Shown: positions 1 to 8,105 of the stretch, one piece after another
How positions within the stretch are numbered: position 1 is the first letter of the stretch
Layout of the letters: the number at the start of each line of letters is the position of its first letter
Assembly (NCBI GenBank): GCA_014763515.1
Contig: JACXVH010000019.1
Coordinates: 1-21,638 of the forward strand
From: Flavobacteriaceae bacterium
GTDB lineage: Bacteria; Bacteroidota; Bacteroidia; Flavobacteriales; Flavobacteriaceae
DNA length: 21,638 bases
Reading direction: 5' to 3'
Notes under the pieces: generated by a model
Told to the model about the DNA's origin: nothing
What the model saw: only the letters and a program-made list of their open reading frames with translations
Databases searched by the model: none
Made by a program: the position numbers and the translations under genes

Positions 1-149
1 TCTAATTTGTCCTTAAAAATTGCCAATTGAGTTTCAAGATTTCTTGGTTTGTAATCATATAAAGCTGTCGAATTTAGAATATTGTAATTGATAATATCTA
101 AAATGGCACTGCAATCATCTTCTTTATATTCACGAATTTTAATTGACAT
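1..149 (-). CDS. GNAT family N-acetyltransferase, 3' part cut off by window edge
   Basis: Reading the minus strand from an ATG at 149 gives 49 codons without a stop, beginning MSIKIREYKEDDCSAILDII and continuing with an NYNILNSTALYDYKPR segment. This is the N-terminal part of the GNAT fold (beta1-alpha1 with the I-R-x-Y-x-x-x-D start) as found in phosphinothricin/YncA-type acetyltransferases, which move an acetyl group from acetyl-CoA to an amine. The acetyl-CoA binding motif lies beyond the left edge, so the substrate cannot be judged. The gene is divergent from menD with a 74-base gap. Family assignment rests on the N-terminus only. Confidence 0.7.
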   Translation of the reverse strand, partial: MSIKIREYKEDDCSAILDIINYNILNSTALYDYKPRNLETQLAIFKDKL

Positions 150-196
150 TTTTTAAAATTTTATGAAGTAAAAATACTAAAACCTTTGTTACTTTG

Positions 197-204
197 TATC
201 TTTG
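197..204 (+). promoter_or_regulatory. Bacteroidota -7 box (TATCTTTG) upstream of menD
   Basis: TATCTTTG matches the TAnnTTTG -7 consensus of Bacteroidota sigma factors exactly and ends 19 bases before the menD ATG. I see no TTG at the usual -33 distance, so only the -7 half is supported. Confidence 0.5.
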
Positions 205-223
205 TTCTAAGAAATAAAAAAAC

Positions 224-1879
224 ATGATTTATCCTAAAATTCCTTTAGCTCAAAGTGTAATTGAAATTTGTCGTTTACAAGGAATTAAGCACATTATAAT
301 TTCTCCAGGTTCTCGAAACGCACCCTTAACAATTGGTTTTTCAAATAATCCTAATTTTAAATGTTATAGTATTGTAGATGAGCGTTGTGCTGCATTTTTT
401 GCATTGGGTATTGCACAGCAATTACGAGAACCAACAGCAGTTGTTTGTACCTCGGGTTCGGCGTTGTTGAACTATTATCCAGCAGTTTCGGAAGCTTTTT
501 ATAGTCAAATTCCATTAGTGGTTATTTCTGCAGATCGTCCACATGATAAAATTGATATTGGAGACGGACAAACCATTAGACAAGAAAATGTTTATGCAAA
601 TCATATTCTATTTAATGCTAATCTTTCCGAAAATGCATCTAAAGAAAATGATTTCTTAATTCAAAAAGCTATTACTATTTCTAAAACCGAAAAAGGGCCT
701 GTACATATAAATGTTCCATTTGAAGAACCTTTGTATGAAACGGAAGATTGTTGTTCTGTAAATCCAAATAGTGAAATTGTAGAATCTAAACCTAAGTTTG
801 AAACAATAAATAATGAAACTATAGCTGTTTGGAATAAGGCTAAAAAGAAGTTAATACTTGTTGGTGAACTTTTTCCTAAAACTATATCGGCTGAAATTAT
901 TTCCGCATTAGCTAGTGATGAAAGTGTTGTTGTTTTTACAGAGAAAACCTCTAATTTTTGTCATGAGAATTTTGTTAGTAATATCGATACTATCATTACA
1001 CCTTTCAATGAAGATGATTTTAAAAATCTTCAACCCGATTTGTTGGTAACATTTGGCGGAATGGTGGTTTCTAAAAGAGTTAAAGCTTTTTTAAGAAAAT
1101 ATAAACCTCAAAATCATTGGCATATCGATTTATTAAGAGCTTACGATACTTATGGTTCTTTAACCAAACATTTTAAAACTACACCAGAATTATTTTTTAA
1201 TGAAGTTTATAAAACTGAAGTGCAAATTAAAAGCGAATATAAAAAATGGATAAAAGATTTGATTCAATTTAGAACTTTAAAACAAAAAGAGTTTGTAAAA
1301 AATATTCCATTTTCAGATTTTAAAGTTTTTGATTTTATTGCTCAAAATTTACCAAATAATATTCAATTACAAATTAGTAACAGTTCGGCTATACGTTATT
1401 TACAGTTAGTAGATTTAAATCAATCAATTGAAGTATTTTGCAATCGAGGAACTAGTGGAATAGACGGTTCAACATCTACCGCAATTGGTGCTTCAGTGAT
1501 TCATAAAAAACCAACAGTTCTAATTACTGGAGATATCAGTTTCTTTTATGATAGTAATGCTTTGTGGAATAATTATGTTCCAAAGAATTTTAAAATTATT
1601 TTAGTCAATAATGCTGGGGGTGGAATTTTTAGAATTTTGCCTGGACATAAAGAAACGGAAACATTTAACACTTATTTTGAAACCTCTCATCAATTAAATG
1701 CCAAGTATTTATGTAAAATGTACGGATTTGATTACTTAACCGCTACAAATGAAATTGAATTAGAAAAGAGTTTTGAGAAGTTAATTTCTAATAACGAGAG
1801 TCCTAGTTTATTAGAAATTTTTACTCCAGAAAAAATAAACGATAAAGTTTTGAAAGAATACTTTAATAAATTGTTATGA
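224..1879 (+). CDS. menD: 2-succinyl-5-enolpyruvyl-6-hydroxy-3-cyclohexene-1-carboxylate synthase
   Basis: MenD is the thiamine-diphosphate enzyme that joins isochorismate and 2-oxoglutarate in cytoplasmic menaquinone synthesis. The 551 residues match the usual family length. Near the N-terminus are ISPGSRNAPL (about 26-35) and VDERCAAFFALG, whose Glu53 corresponds to the conserved cofactor-activating glutamate. The ThDP/Mg motif is visible as GDISFFYDSNALWNN (about 436-450) followed by the closing VNNAGGGIF. The ATG at 224 follows an A-rich stretch and a -7 box. The next gene starts 86 bases downstream behind its own -7 box, so menD may be transcribed alone. Menaquinone is the standard respiratory quinone of flavobacteria. 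Confidence 0.97.
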   Translation: MIYPKIPLAQSVIEICRLQGIKHIIISPGSRNAPLTIGFSNNPNFKCYSIVDERCAAFFALGIAQQLREPTAVVCTSGSALLNYYPAVSEAFYSQIPLVVISADRPHDKIDIGDGQTIRQENVYANHILFNANLSENASKENDFLIQKAITISKTEKGPVHINVPFEEPLYETEDCCSVNPNSEIVESKPKFETINNETIAVWNKAKKKLILVGELFPKTISAEIISALASDESVVVFTEKTSNFCHENFVSNIDTIITPFNEDDFKNLQPDLLVTFGGMVVSKRVKAFLRKYKPQNHWHIDLLRAYDTYGSLTKHFKTTPELFFNEVYKTEVQIKSEYKKWIKDLIQFRTLKQKEFVKNIPFSDFKVFDFIAQNLPNNIQLQISNSSAIRYLQLVDLNQSIEVFCNRGTSGIDGSTSTAIGASVIHKKPTVLITGDISFFYDSNALWNNYVPKNFKIILVNNAGGGIFRILPGHKETETFNTYFETSHQLNAKYLCKMYGFDYLTATNEIELEKSFEKLISNNESPSLLEIFTPEKINDKVLKEYFNKLL

Positions 1880-1927
1880 AAATTTAATTTCTGACAAATA
1901 TCATGTATTTATTTAATTAAAAAATTG

Positions 1928-1935
1928 TACATTTG
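1928..1935 (+). promoter_or_regulatory. -7 box (TACATTTG) upstream of the DUF2853 gene
   Basis: TACATTTG is an exact TAnnTTTG match 30 bases before the ATG at 1966. No TTG sits at the normal -33 distance, so the upstream half is not supported. Confidence 0.5.
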
Positions 1936-1965
1936 GTAAAATAATAACAATTAAAAAGTACAATT

Positions 1966-2307
1966 ATGAGTAAAAGAGACGAATTAATTACAAAATATGC
2001 AGCCGATTTAAAAGATAAATGCGGAGTAACTGCAGATATGGATTTATTAACTAAAGTTACTATTGGTTGTGGTCCTTCAATTTATAATGCAGATTCATCT
2101 ACAGTTTCTGGTTCTGATGAAAAAGAATTAGCTACAGTTAAAAATAATTTCCTTATTAAAAAACTTGGTTTAAAAGATGGCCCAGAATTAGATAAAGCGA
2201 TTGCAGCTGTTATTGATCAATATGGCAAATCTAACAAAAATAAATACAGAGCAGTTTTCTATTATTTGCTAACAAAGCATTTCAAAAAAGAATCGGTTTA
2301 TAAATAA
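1966..2307 (+). CDS. DUF2853 family protein
   Basis: A 113-residue soluble protein with no signal peptide or membrane segment, recognisable as DUF2853 from its MSKRDELITKYAADLK start, the KVTIGCGPSIYNADSSTV segment and the C-terminal NKYRAVFYYLLTKHF. It is mostly charged and helical, with a conserved-looking centre containing GCGPSIYN. The molecular role of the family is not known to me. It appears to be a single-gene unit: its own -7 box lies upstream and a strong terminator begins 25 bases after the stop. Confidence 0.85.
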   Translation: MSKRDELITKYAADLKDKCGVTADMDLLTKVTIGCGPSIYNADSSTVSGSDEKELATVKNNFLIKKLGLKDGPELDKAIAAVIDQYGKSNKNKYRAVFYYLLTKHFKKESVYK

Positions 2308-2331
2308 AAATCGTTCCTATCCAAATGATTT

Positions 2332-2358
2332 AATCCCGAAGAAATTCGGGATTTTTTT
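2332..2358 (+). terminator. Intrinsic terminator after the DUF2853 gene
   Basis: A perfect 9-bp stem AATCCCGAA / TTCGGGATT (2332-2340 and 2345-2353) closes a GAAA tetraloop (GNRA type) and runs into a T tract to 2358. It separates the DUF2853 gene from nadC. Confidence 0.9.
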
Positions 2359-2417
2359 ATACAAGTTTTTTAAATCTATTTTGAATTCCTACCTTAGCAT
2401 TAGAATAAAAAAATAAT

Positions 2418-3275
2418 ATGATTTCAGAAGCACAATTTCAAGAAGAGTTAGATATAATTATAAAAAATGCTATTAGAGAAGATGTAGGAGATGGAGACCA
2501 TAGTTCTTTAGCATGTATTCCTGAAAATGCACAAGGTAGCGCAAAGTTATTGGTAAAAGATAACGGTATTATTGCTGGTGTTGAGTTTGCTAAAATGGTT
2601 TTTAAATATGTTGACCCAGAAATGAAAGTGGATACTTTTATTAACGATGGTCAAGAAGTAGTTTATGGAGATGTTGCTTTTCATGTTCACGGTCGTTCGC
2701 AATCTATTTTAAAAGCAGAACGTTTAGTTTTAAATGCCATGCAACGCATGAGTGCTATTGCAACTAAAACAAAATTTTACGTTGATTTATTAGAAGGAAC
2801 AGATACTAAAATTTTAGATACTCGTAAAACAACCCCAGGTATCAGAGCTTTAGAAAAATGGGCTGTTAAAATAGGTGGTGGAGAAAATCATCGATTTGCT
2901 CTATATGATATGATAATGCTAAAAGACAACCATATCGATTTTGCTGGAGGAATTACTAAAGCCATTGAAAAAACTAAAAATTATTTAAAAGAGAACAATA
3001 AAGACCTAAAAATAATTGTTGAAGCTCGTGATTTAGAGGAAGTAAAAGAAATTTTGCAATCTGGTGGTGTTTATAGAATTCTATTAGATAATTTCGATTA
3101 TGAAATGACAAAAGAAGCAGTTCATTTAATTGGAACACAATCTTTAACAGAATCTTCTGGTGGAATTAATGAGGAAACTATAAGAAAATATGCTGAGTGT
3201 GGCGTTAATTATATTTCATCAGGCGCTTTAACACATTCTGTTTATAATATGGATTTAAGTTTAAAAGCGATTTAA
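2418..3275 (+). CDS. nadC: Nicotinate-nucleotide diphosphorylase (carboxylating), quinolinate phosphoribosyltransferase
   Basis: NadC converts quinolinate and PRPP to nicotinate mononucleotide, CO2 and pyrophosphate in de novo NAD synthesis. The 285-residue length is normal for the family. The signature DTRKTTPGIRALEKWAVKIGG (about 134-154) followed by GGENHRFALYDMIMLKDNH carries the Arg, Lys and His residues that bind quinolinate and the PRPP phosphates. IIVEARDLEEV and the RILLDNF strand (acidic Mg-binding positions) follow. It begins about 60 bases after the upstream terminator; TACCTTAG at 2390-2397 is a one-mismatch -7 box. The YihY gene starts three bases after its stop, so the two are co-transcribed. 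Confidence 0.97.
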   Translation: MISEAQFQEELDIIIKNAIREDVGDGDHSSLACIPENAQGSAKLLVKDNGIIAGVEFAKMVFKYVDPEMKVDTFINDGQEVVYGDVAFHVHGRSQSILKAERLVLNAMQRMSAIATKTKFYVDLLEGTDTKILDTRKTTPGIRALEKWAVKIGGGENHRFALYDMIMLKDNHIDFAGGITKAIEKTKNYLKENNKDLKIIVEARDLEEVKEILQSGGVYRILLDNFDYEMTKEAVHLIGTQSLTESSGGINEETIRKYAECGVNYISSGALTHSVYNMDLSLKAI

Positions 3276-3278
3276 TCG

Positions 3279-4205
3279 ATGTCGGAACTAATAGAAGAGA
3301 AACTAAACAAAATTCCAGTTGTAAAACAACTAGTTTTAATAGCAAAGAAAATTACTTTAAAATCTCTTGAAGGACTTTCGCTTTACGATATTTTAGAAAT
3401 GTATGTAATGGGAATTCTGAAAGGAGCGTTTTCTTATAGAGCTAGTGCCATCGCATTTAGTTTTTTTATGGCTTTGTTCCCTTTTGCTCTTTTTATCTTG
3501 AACCTTATTCCTTATATTCCAATAAATAATTTTCAAGACGACTTTTTAGAGTTTGTTTCTCAAAATGTTCCGCCCAATACTTTTGAAGCTATTCAAACTA
3601 TTATAACCGATATTTTAAATAACAGTTATAAAGGATTGCTTTCTTCGGGTTTTATATTGTCTATTTTTTTAATGACAAATGGAATAAATGCTATTTTAGG
3701 CGGATTTGAAATGTCTGAACACATTACCATAACGCGTGGTTTTTTTAGACAATATTTTATTGCATTAGCCATATCAATTGCTCTTTCCTTAATATTGATA
3801 ATTACTGTCGTAGCTATTGTTTTCTTTGAGGTACTTATACAAAAAATAATGAGTAAAGGATTCATAACAAACGATGTTTATTTAATAGAGTGGGGAAGAT
3901 ATTTGTTTGTTATTTTAATGATTTTGATTACCACATCAATTTTGTACAAATACGGAACCAAAGAAACTTCAAACATAACTTTCATTAGTTATGGAGCGGT
4001 TTTAACAACAATATTAATTATCTTATCTTCCTATATATTTGGTATTTACGTTGAAAAATTTGCTCGTTATAATGAATTATACGGATCAATTGGTACGCTT
4101 CTTGTATTAATGTTTTATATATGGATTAACTGTATGGTGCTTTTATTAGGTTTCGAATTAAATGCTACCATTAACAGATTGAAAAGAAAAAATTTATATA
4201 TTTAA
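3279..4205 (+). CDS. YihY/virulence factor BrkB family inner-membrane protein
   Basis: A 308-residue polytopic membrane protein with about six hydrophobic segments. The first carries the family-typical ASAIAFSFFMALFPFALF stretch (about 50-70). The late segments contain YGSIGTLLVLMFYIWINCMVLLLGFELNA, the usual YihY C-terminal signature. The family was once called ribonuclease BN, but that label came from a mis-assignment and no nuclease motif is present here; the actual function is unsettled. It starts three bases after nadC and is followed after 21 bases by the chalcone-isomerase-like gene, making a three-gene unit. Confidence 0.9.
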   Translation: MSELIEEKLNKIPVVKQLVLIAKKITLKSLEGLSLYDILEMYVMGILKGAFSYRASAIAFSFFMALFPFALFILNLIPYIPINNFQDDFLEFVSQNVPPNTFEAIQTIITDILNNSYKGLLSSGFILSIFLMTNGINAILGGFEMSEHITITRGFFRQYFIALAISIALSLILIITVVAIVFFEVLIQKIMSKGFITNDVYLIEWGRYLFVILMILITTSILYKYGTKETSNITFISYGAVLTTILIILSSYIFGIYVEKFARYNELYGSIGTLLVLMFYIWINCMVLLLGFELNATINRLKRKNLYI

Positions 4206-4226
4206 CAAAAATTAATCTAAAAAATT

Positions 4227-4793
4227 ATGAAAAGACAAATTTTACTAGCTGTTTTGCTATTGATTTCGACCGTGTATTCCGTTAATGCTCAAAAAGTTGT
4301 ATCTGGAGTAAAGCTGAATAATACTTTAGTAGTAGAAGGAAATGATTTGGTTTTAAATGGCGCTGGAATTAGAGAAAAAATGTGGATAGATTTATATGTA
4401 GGTTCTTTGTATTTACCAAAAAAATCTTCAAATGCTGCGGATATTATGGCAAGCGCTGATGCTGCTGCTATTAAATTAGACATCGTTTCGGGAATGATTA
4501 CTTCTGAAAAAATGATTAATGCAGTAAACGAAGGATTTGAAAACTCAACTGGAGGAAAAACAGCTCCGTTAAAAGCAAAAATCGACAAGTTTAAAACGTT
4601 CTTTAAAGAAGAAATTAAAAAAGGAGACGAATTTATTATTTCAAATGTTCCAGGAACTGGAGTAGTGGTTTTTAAAAATGGTGTTAAAAAAGGTTCTATT
4701 GAAGGAGCTGATTTCAAAAAAGCACTTTTCGGAATTTGGTTGTCAAACAAACCAGCCGATAAAGATTTAAAAGAGGCTATGTTAGGTAAATAA
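4227..4793 (+). CDS. Secreted chalcone isomerase-like protein
   Basis: 188 residues with a Sec signal peptide: Lys/Arg start, hydrophobic core LLAVLLLISTV, and likely cleavage after Ala21 (SVNA|QK). The mature part matches the bacterial chalcone-isomerase-like family through VLNGAGIREKMWIDLYVGSLYL, the middle SGMITSEKMINAVNEGFENS and the C-terminal FKKALFGIWLSNKPADKDLKEAMLG. True chalcone isomerases act on plant flavonoids. Bacterial members of this branch have no established flavonoid substrate, and a periplasmic lipid or small-ligand binding role is only a guess. It is the last gene of the nadC unit and is followed by a strong terminator. Confidence 0.87.
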   Translation: MKRQILLAVLLLISTVYSVNAQKVVSGVKLNNTLVVEGNDLVLNGAGIREKMWIDLYVGSLYLPKKSSNAADIMASADAAAIKLDIVSGMITSEKMINAVNEGFENSTGGKTAPLKAKIDKFKTFFKEEIKKGDEFIISNVPGTGVVVFKNGVKKGSIEGADFKKALFGIWLSNKPADKDLKEAMLGK

Positions 4794-4810
4794 TTTTTCT
4801 AATATTTTAT

Positions 4811-4841
4811 AAAAAAGCGTTCTCAAAAGGAACGCTTTTTT
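4811..4841 (+). terminator. Intrinsic terminator closing the nadC operon
   Basis: A 12-bp stem, AAAAAAGCGTTC (4811-4822) with GAACGCTTTTTT (4830-4841), and a 7-base loop. The A-rich left arm and T-rich right arm could let it act in both directions. Confidence 0.9.
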
Positions 4842-4882
4842 AGTCTTTTCTTTTTTCTCTTTTCTCTTTCATCTTTAAGAAT

Positions 4883-4890
4883 TATATTTG
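4883..4890 (+). promoter_or_regulatory. -7 box (TATATTTG) abutting the priA start
   Basis: An exact TAnnTTTG match ending only four bases before the priA ATG at 4895. With normal spacing the transcript would begin at or next to the start codon. The -33 area is a polypyrimidine tract (4844-4870) with no TTG. Confidence 0.5.
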
Positions 4891-4894
4891 CTTC

Positions 4895-7345
4895 ATGCTG
4901 TATTTTATTGAGGTAGTTTTGCCTTTGGCTGTAGCCAAAACTTTTACTTATCAAGTTTCCGAAGCCGAATTTGACTATGTTCAAATTGGTATGCGAGTTG
5001 CTGTTCCATTTGGTAAAACAAAAATTTATACAGCTTTAGTTTTATCAAAACATCACAATTTACCCCAACTTTATCAACCTAAAGAAATTCATCAAATTTT
5101 AGACGATAAACCCATAGTAAATGATATACAAATAAAACATTGGGAGTGGATTGCATCTTACTATATGTGTTCTTTGGGAGAAGTATTCAGATCGGCATTG
5201 CCTACGGGTTTTGTTTTGGAAAGCGAAACTATAATTTCTTCTAGTAAAGATGAAGTAAATAGGGATGAGGTACGAGATGACGAGTTTTTAATTTTAGAAG
5301 CTCTAGAAAATAATTCAAGTATTACAGTAAATGATGTAATAAAAATATTAGGCAAAAAAACAGTTCTGCCTGTTTTGAATAAAATGCTAAGCAATAGATT
5401 GATTGTCTTACAAGAAGAAATAAAAGAAAGTTATAAGCCAAAACTTGTACGTTATGTAAAACTTCACGATGAATTTTCAAATCAAGAACGACTTTCTGAA
5501 TTGTTGGGAATTTTAAGTAATGCAAAAAAGCAACGCGAATTAGTTTTGCAATACTTTCAGTTGGTAGCAATTGAAAAAAAACCGATTCCCGTTAAAGAAT
5601 TACTTGAGTATTCAAATGTTTCAAATGCTGTTTTGAAAGCTTTAGTTGATAAAGAAATTTTTGAAGAATACTATTTAAGTCAAGATAGGGTTTCTTTTGA
5701 TGATAAAGACGAAGACTATACGATACATTTAAGTAAAGCACAACAAGTAGCATTTAACGAAATAAAAGAAGGTTTCTCAAACTCTAATGTTACTTTGTTG
5801 CACGGTGTTACGGCTTCAGGTAAAACAGAAATCTATATTAAATTAATTGAAGAGTTTGTTAAAGAAGACAAACAAGTTTTGTTTTTATTACCCGAAATTG
5901 CATTAACAACACAATTAGTACAACGCTTAACGGATTATTTCGGAAATCAAGTTTCAGTTTTTCATTCAAAATATACAAATAATGAACGTATTGAGGTTTG
6001 GAATAGACTTTTGGAAAATTCTGAAAATGCAAAAGTAGTCATTGGTGTTCGAAGTGCTCTGTTTTTGCCTTTTTCAAAATTAGGATTAATAGTTGTTGAT
6101 GAAGAACACGAACCTACATTTAAGCAGCAAGATCCTGCACCAAGATATCATGCACGCGATGCAGCAATTGTTTTAGCAAAACAGCATAACGCAAAAGTAT
6201 TATTAGGGAGTGCAACGCCAAGCCTGGAAACTTATTTTAATATTACAAAAGGGAAATATCAATTGGTAACTTTAACAGAACGGTATGGAAATGTTGTGTT
6301 ACCCGATATTGAACTTGTAGATATTAAAGATAAATATTTTAGAAAAAGAATGTCCGGACATTTTTCTGATGTTTTATTAGAAAATATAACGCAAACCCTA
6401 GCTAAAAATGAGCAAGTTATTTTATTTCAAAATAGAAGGGGTTTTTCTTCTTTTTTAGAATGTTTAACATGTGGTCATGTTCCTCATTGTCCAAGTTGCG
6501 ACGTTAGTTTAACGTTTTATAAGTTTAAAAATCATTTAAAGTGTCATTATTGTGGTTATACAATGGCGGTTCCGTTGCATTGTCATAGCTGTAATTCTGT
6601 AGATTTGTCAACCAAAGGTTTTGGAACCGAACAAGTAGAAGAAGAACTAAAGCAATTGTTCCCAGATAAGAAAATTGGTCGTATGGACCAAGATACTACC
6701 AAAGGAAAATTTGGTTATGAAAGAATTATTGATGCTTTTAAAAACCAAGAGTTTGACGTTTTGGTTGGAACGCAAATGTTAGCTAAAGGTTTGCATTTTG
6801 ATAATGTTACTTTGGTAGGAATACTCAATGCTGATAATTTATTAAATCAGCCTAATTTTAGAGCTTATGAAAGAGCATTTCAGTTATTAACCCAAGTTGC
6901 AGGTAGGGCAGGAAGAAAAGAGAAAAAAGGAAAAGTTGTCATCCAAACGTTTAATCCTTATCATAACACTTTACAGCAAGTTTTGAGTAATAATTTCTTA
7001 GGAATGTATAAAGAACAAATTTATGATCGCTTTAATTTTAAATATCCTCCATACTACCGATTGATAAAAATTACTTTAAAAAATCGCGATTTTGACAAAC
7101 TAAAAGAAGGTTCGTTATGGATGTATAATGTTTTAAAGCAGCAATTAAACTTACCTGTTTTAGGACCAGAAGAGCCAGCGGTTAATAGAATTCGTAATGA
7201 ATACATTAGAACCATTATGATTAAAATTCCAGTCGATGCACATTTAGGAAAAACAAAAAAAACTATTCAAAAAATATTGAATAGTTTTGATGCTGTTGCG
7301 CAATATAGAAGCATAAAATATGCTGCAAATGTCGATTTTTATTAA
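4895..7345 (+). CDS. priA: Primosomal protein N' (replication restart helicase)
   Basis: PriA recognises stalled forks and D-loops and reloads the replicative helicase. All domains of the family are present in 816 residues: the N-terminal DNA-binding part (ending near residue 100), a winged-helix region, and a superfamily 2 helicase core. The core has Walker A GVTASGKTE (Lys310) and DEEH box (402-405). The helicase is interrupted by the PriA zinc-binding insert with eight cysteines (523, 526, 532, 535, 550, 553, 563, 566). QVAGRAGRKEK is the late helicase motif VI. The start at 4895 gives the expected MLYFIEVVLPLAVAKTFTYQ N-terminus. Its stop overlaps the stop of the convergent broken response-regulator gene by four bases. 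Confidence 0.97.
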   Translation: MLYFIEVVLPLAVAKTFTYQVSEAEFDYVQIGMRVAVPFGKTKIYTALVLSKHHNLPQLYQPKEIHQILDDKPIVNDIQIKHWEWIASYYMCSLGEVFRSALPTGFVLESETIISSSKDEVNRDEVRDDEFLILEALENNSSITVNDVIKILGKKTVLPVLNKMLSNRLIVLQEEIKESYKPKLVRYVKLHDEFSNQERLSELLGILSNAKKQRELVLQYFQLVAIEKKPIPVKELLEYSNVSNAVLKALVDKEIFEEYYLSQDRVSFDDKDEDYTIHLSKAQQVAFNEIKEGFSNSNVTLLHGVTASGKTEIYIKLIEEFVKEDKQVLFLLPEIALTTQLVQRLTDYFGNQVSVFHSKYTNNERIEVWNRLLENSENAKVVIGVRSALFLPFSKLGLIVVDEEHEPTFKQQDPAPRYHARDAAIVLAKQHNAKVLLGSATPSLETYFNITKGKYQLVTLTERYGNVVLPDIELVDIKDKYFRKRMSGHFSDVLLENITQTLAKNEQVILFQNRRGFSSFLECLTCGHVPHCPSCDVSLTFYKFKNHLKCHYCGYTMAVPLHCHSCNSVDLSTKGFGTEQVEEELKQLFPDKKIGRMDQDTTKGKFGYERIIDAFKNQEFDVLVGTQMLAKGLHFDNVTLVGILNADNLLNQPNFRAYERAFQLLTQVAGRAGRKEKKGKVVIQTFNPYHNTLQQVLSNNFLGMYKEQIYDRFNFKYPPYYRLIKITLKNRDFDKLKEGSLWMYNVLKQQLNLPVLGPEEPAVNRIRNEYIRTIMIKIPVDAHLGKTKKTIQKILNSFDAVAQYRSIKYAANVDFY

Positions 7346-7957
7346 AGCTGACTTATAGCTTCAGATATAACATCTTTTTTATTTCTACTAATAGGAATTT
7401 TTGTATTTCCTATTTCGGCAAATTTACTGTTAAACTTTTCAACTCGTTCTACATTAACAATGTAAGATTTGTGAACTCTAACGAATTTACCTTGTGGAAG
7501 TTCGCTTTCAAAAGATTTCATTGTAGATAAAACTAAGTGATTTTCATCTGCTTTTAATAATGATAGCCTCGCCTAAATTTTCACTAGAATCATTTCTTAG
7601 TTGGTGTAATTCAAGAGCTTTTTTTACTGCTTTTAAAAAACGTTCTTTAGAAATTGGTTTTTGTAAAAAGTCGGTTGCTTCATAGTCAAAGGCTTTAACG
7701 GCATAGTCTGCTTTTGAAGTAATAAAAATAATTTGAGGCTTAACTTTCATTCCGTCAAGAAGATCAAACCCATTAATCAAAGGCATTTCAATGTCTAGAA
7801 AAATTAAATCTACTTCGTGATGATTGATACATTTTTTTGCTTCAAGAGCATTGGCATAATCTCCAACTAAATGAAGGTTTGGAGACTCGTTGACTAGTTT
7901 CGTTATAGTCATTCGTTGTATCGCGCTATCATCAACGACTATACAGTTTAGTTTCAT
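7342..7957 (-). pseudogene. LytTR-family response regulator, disrupted by an internal deletion/frameshift
   Basis: The 5' part (7957 down to 7544, 137 codons) encodes a complete receiver domain: Asp9/Asp10 acidic pair, phospho-acceptor Asp55 in LIFLDIEMP, Thr80 and Lys100 before Pro101. It ends at a TGA just after IIIKS. A different frame, from about 7552 to the stop at 7342, continues ADENHLVLSTMKSFESELPQ, then KFVRVHKSYIVNVERVEKFN and IPISRNKKDV, which is the C-terminal 69 residues of a LytTR DNA-binding domain. The missing middle (the usual D-I-x-x-I-E-A-x-x-D-Y-V strand region, roughly 25-27 residues) and the frame change point to loss of about 80 bases at an AAAGC repeat around 7550-7555. 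No partner histidine kinase is in the window. As written, only the receiver with a short tail can be made, without DNA-binding domain. Confidence 0.85.
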
Positions 7958-8044
7958 AGGCGAATAATTTTTTTAAATATACGTCAAAATCATATTACAA
8001 TACAACACTTTATCGATTTTTTTTATAAAAAATATACTGCCTAT

Positions 8045-8074
8045 TTGAAGTTTCATTTAAAAGCATTACTTTTG
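8045..8074 (+). promoter_or_regulatory. Full Bacteroidota promoter for rpsF-rpsR-rplI
   Basis: TTG at 8045-8047, a 19-base spacer and TACTTTTG at 8067-8074 match the TTG / TAnnTTTG -33/-7 consensus. A transcript starting about 5-7 bases after the -7 box would have a leader of roughly 25 bases before the rpsF ATG at 8106, too short for a large ribosomal-protein leader structure. Confidence 0.8.
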
Positions 8075-8105
8075 CACCCACTTTTAAATATAAAATACAT
8101 TTATT

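Noticed and set aside
4289..4750. 153-codon open frame on the minus strand
   Set aside because: It lies entirely antisense to the chalcone-isomerase-like gene, which has a signal peptide and family motifs; the reverse frame has no recognisable domain and no promoter-like box.
4844..4876. Polypyrimidine stretch as a microsatellite or CRISPR-like repeat
   Set aside because: The units are irregular mixtures of CTTTT and TCTTT with no fixed period or spacers; treated as low-complexity DNA only.
7346..7543. Non-coding gap between priA and the receiver-domain frame
   Set aside because: Reading the minus strand in the third frame gives clear LytTR residues to a stop at 7342, so this is the second half of the broken regulator, not an intergenic region.
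8075..8105. S6:S18-binding leader element upstream of rpsF
   Set aside because: The predicted leader is only about 25 bases, A/T-rich, and lacks the CCG-bearing hairpin of the known S6:S18 leader motif.
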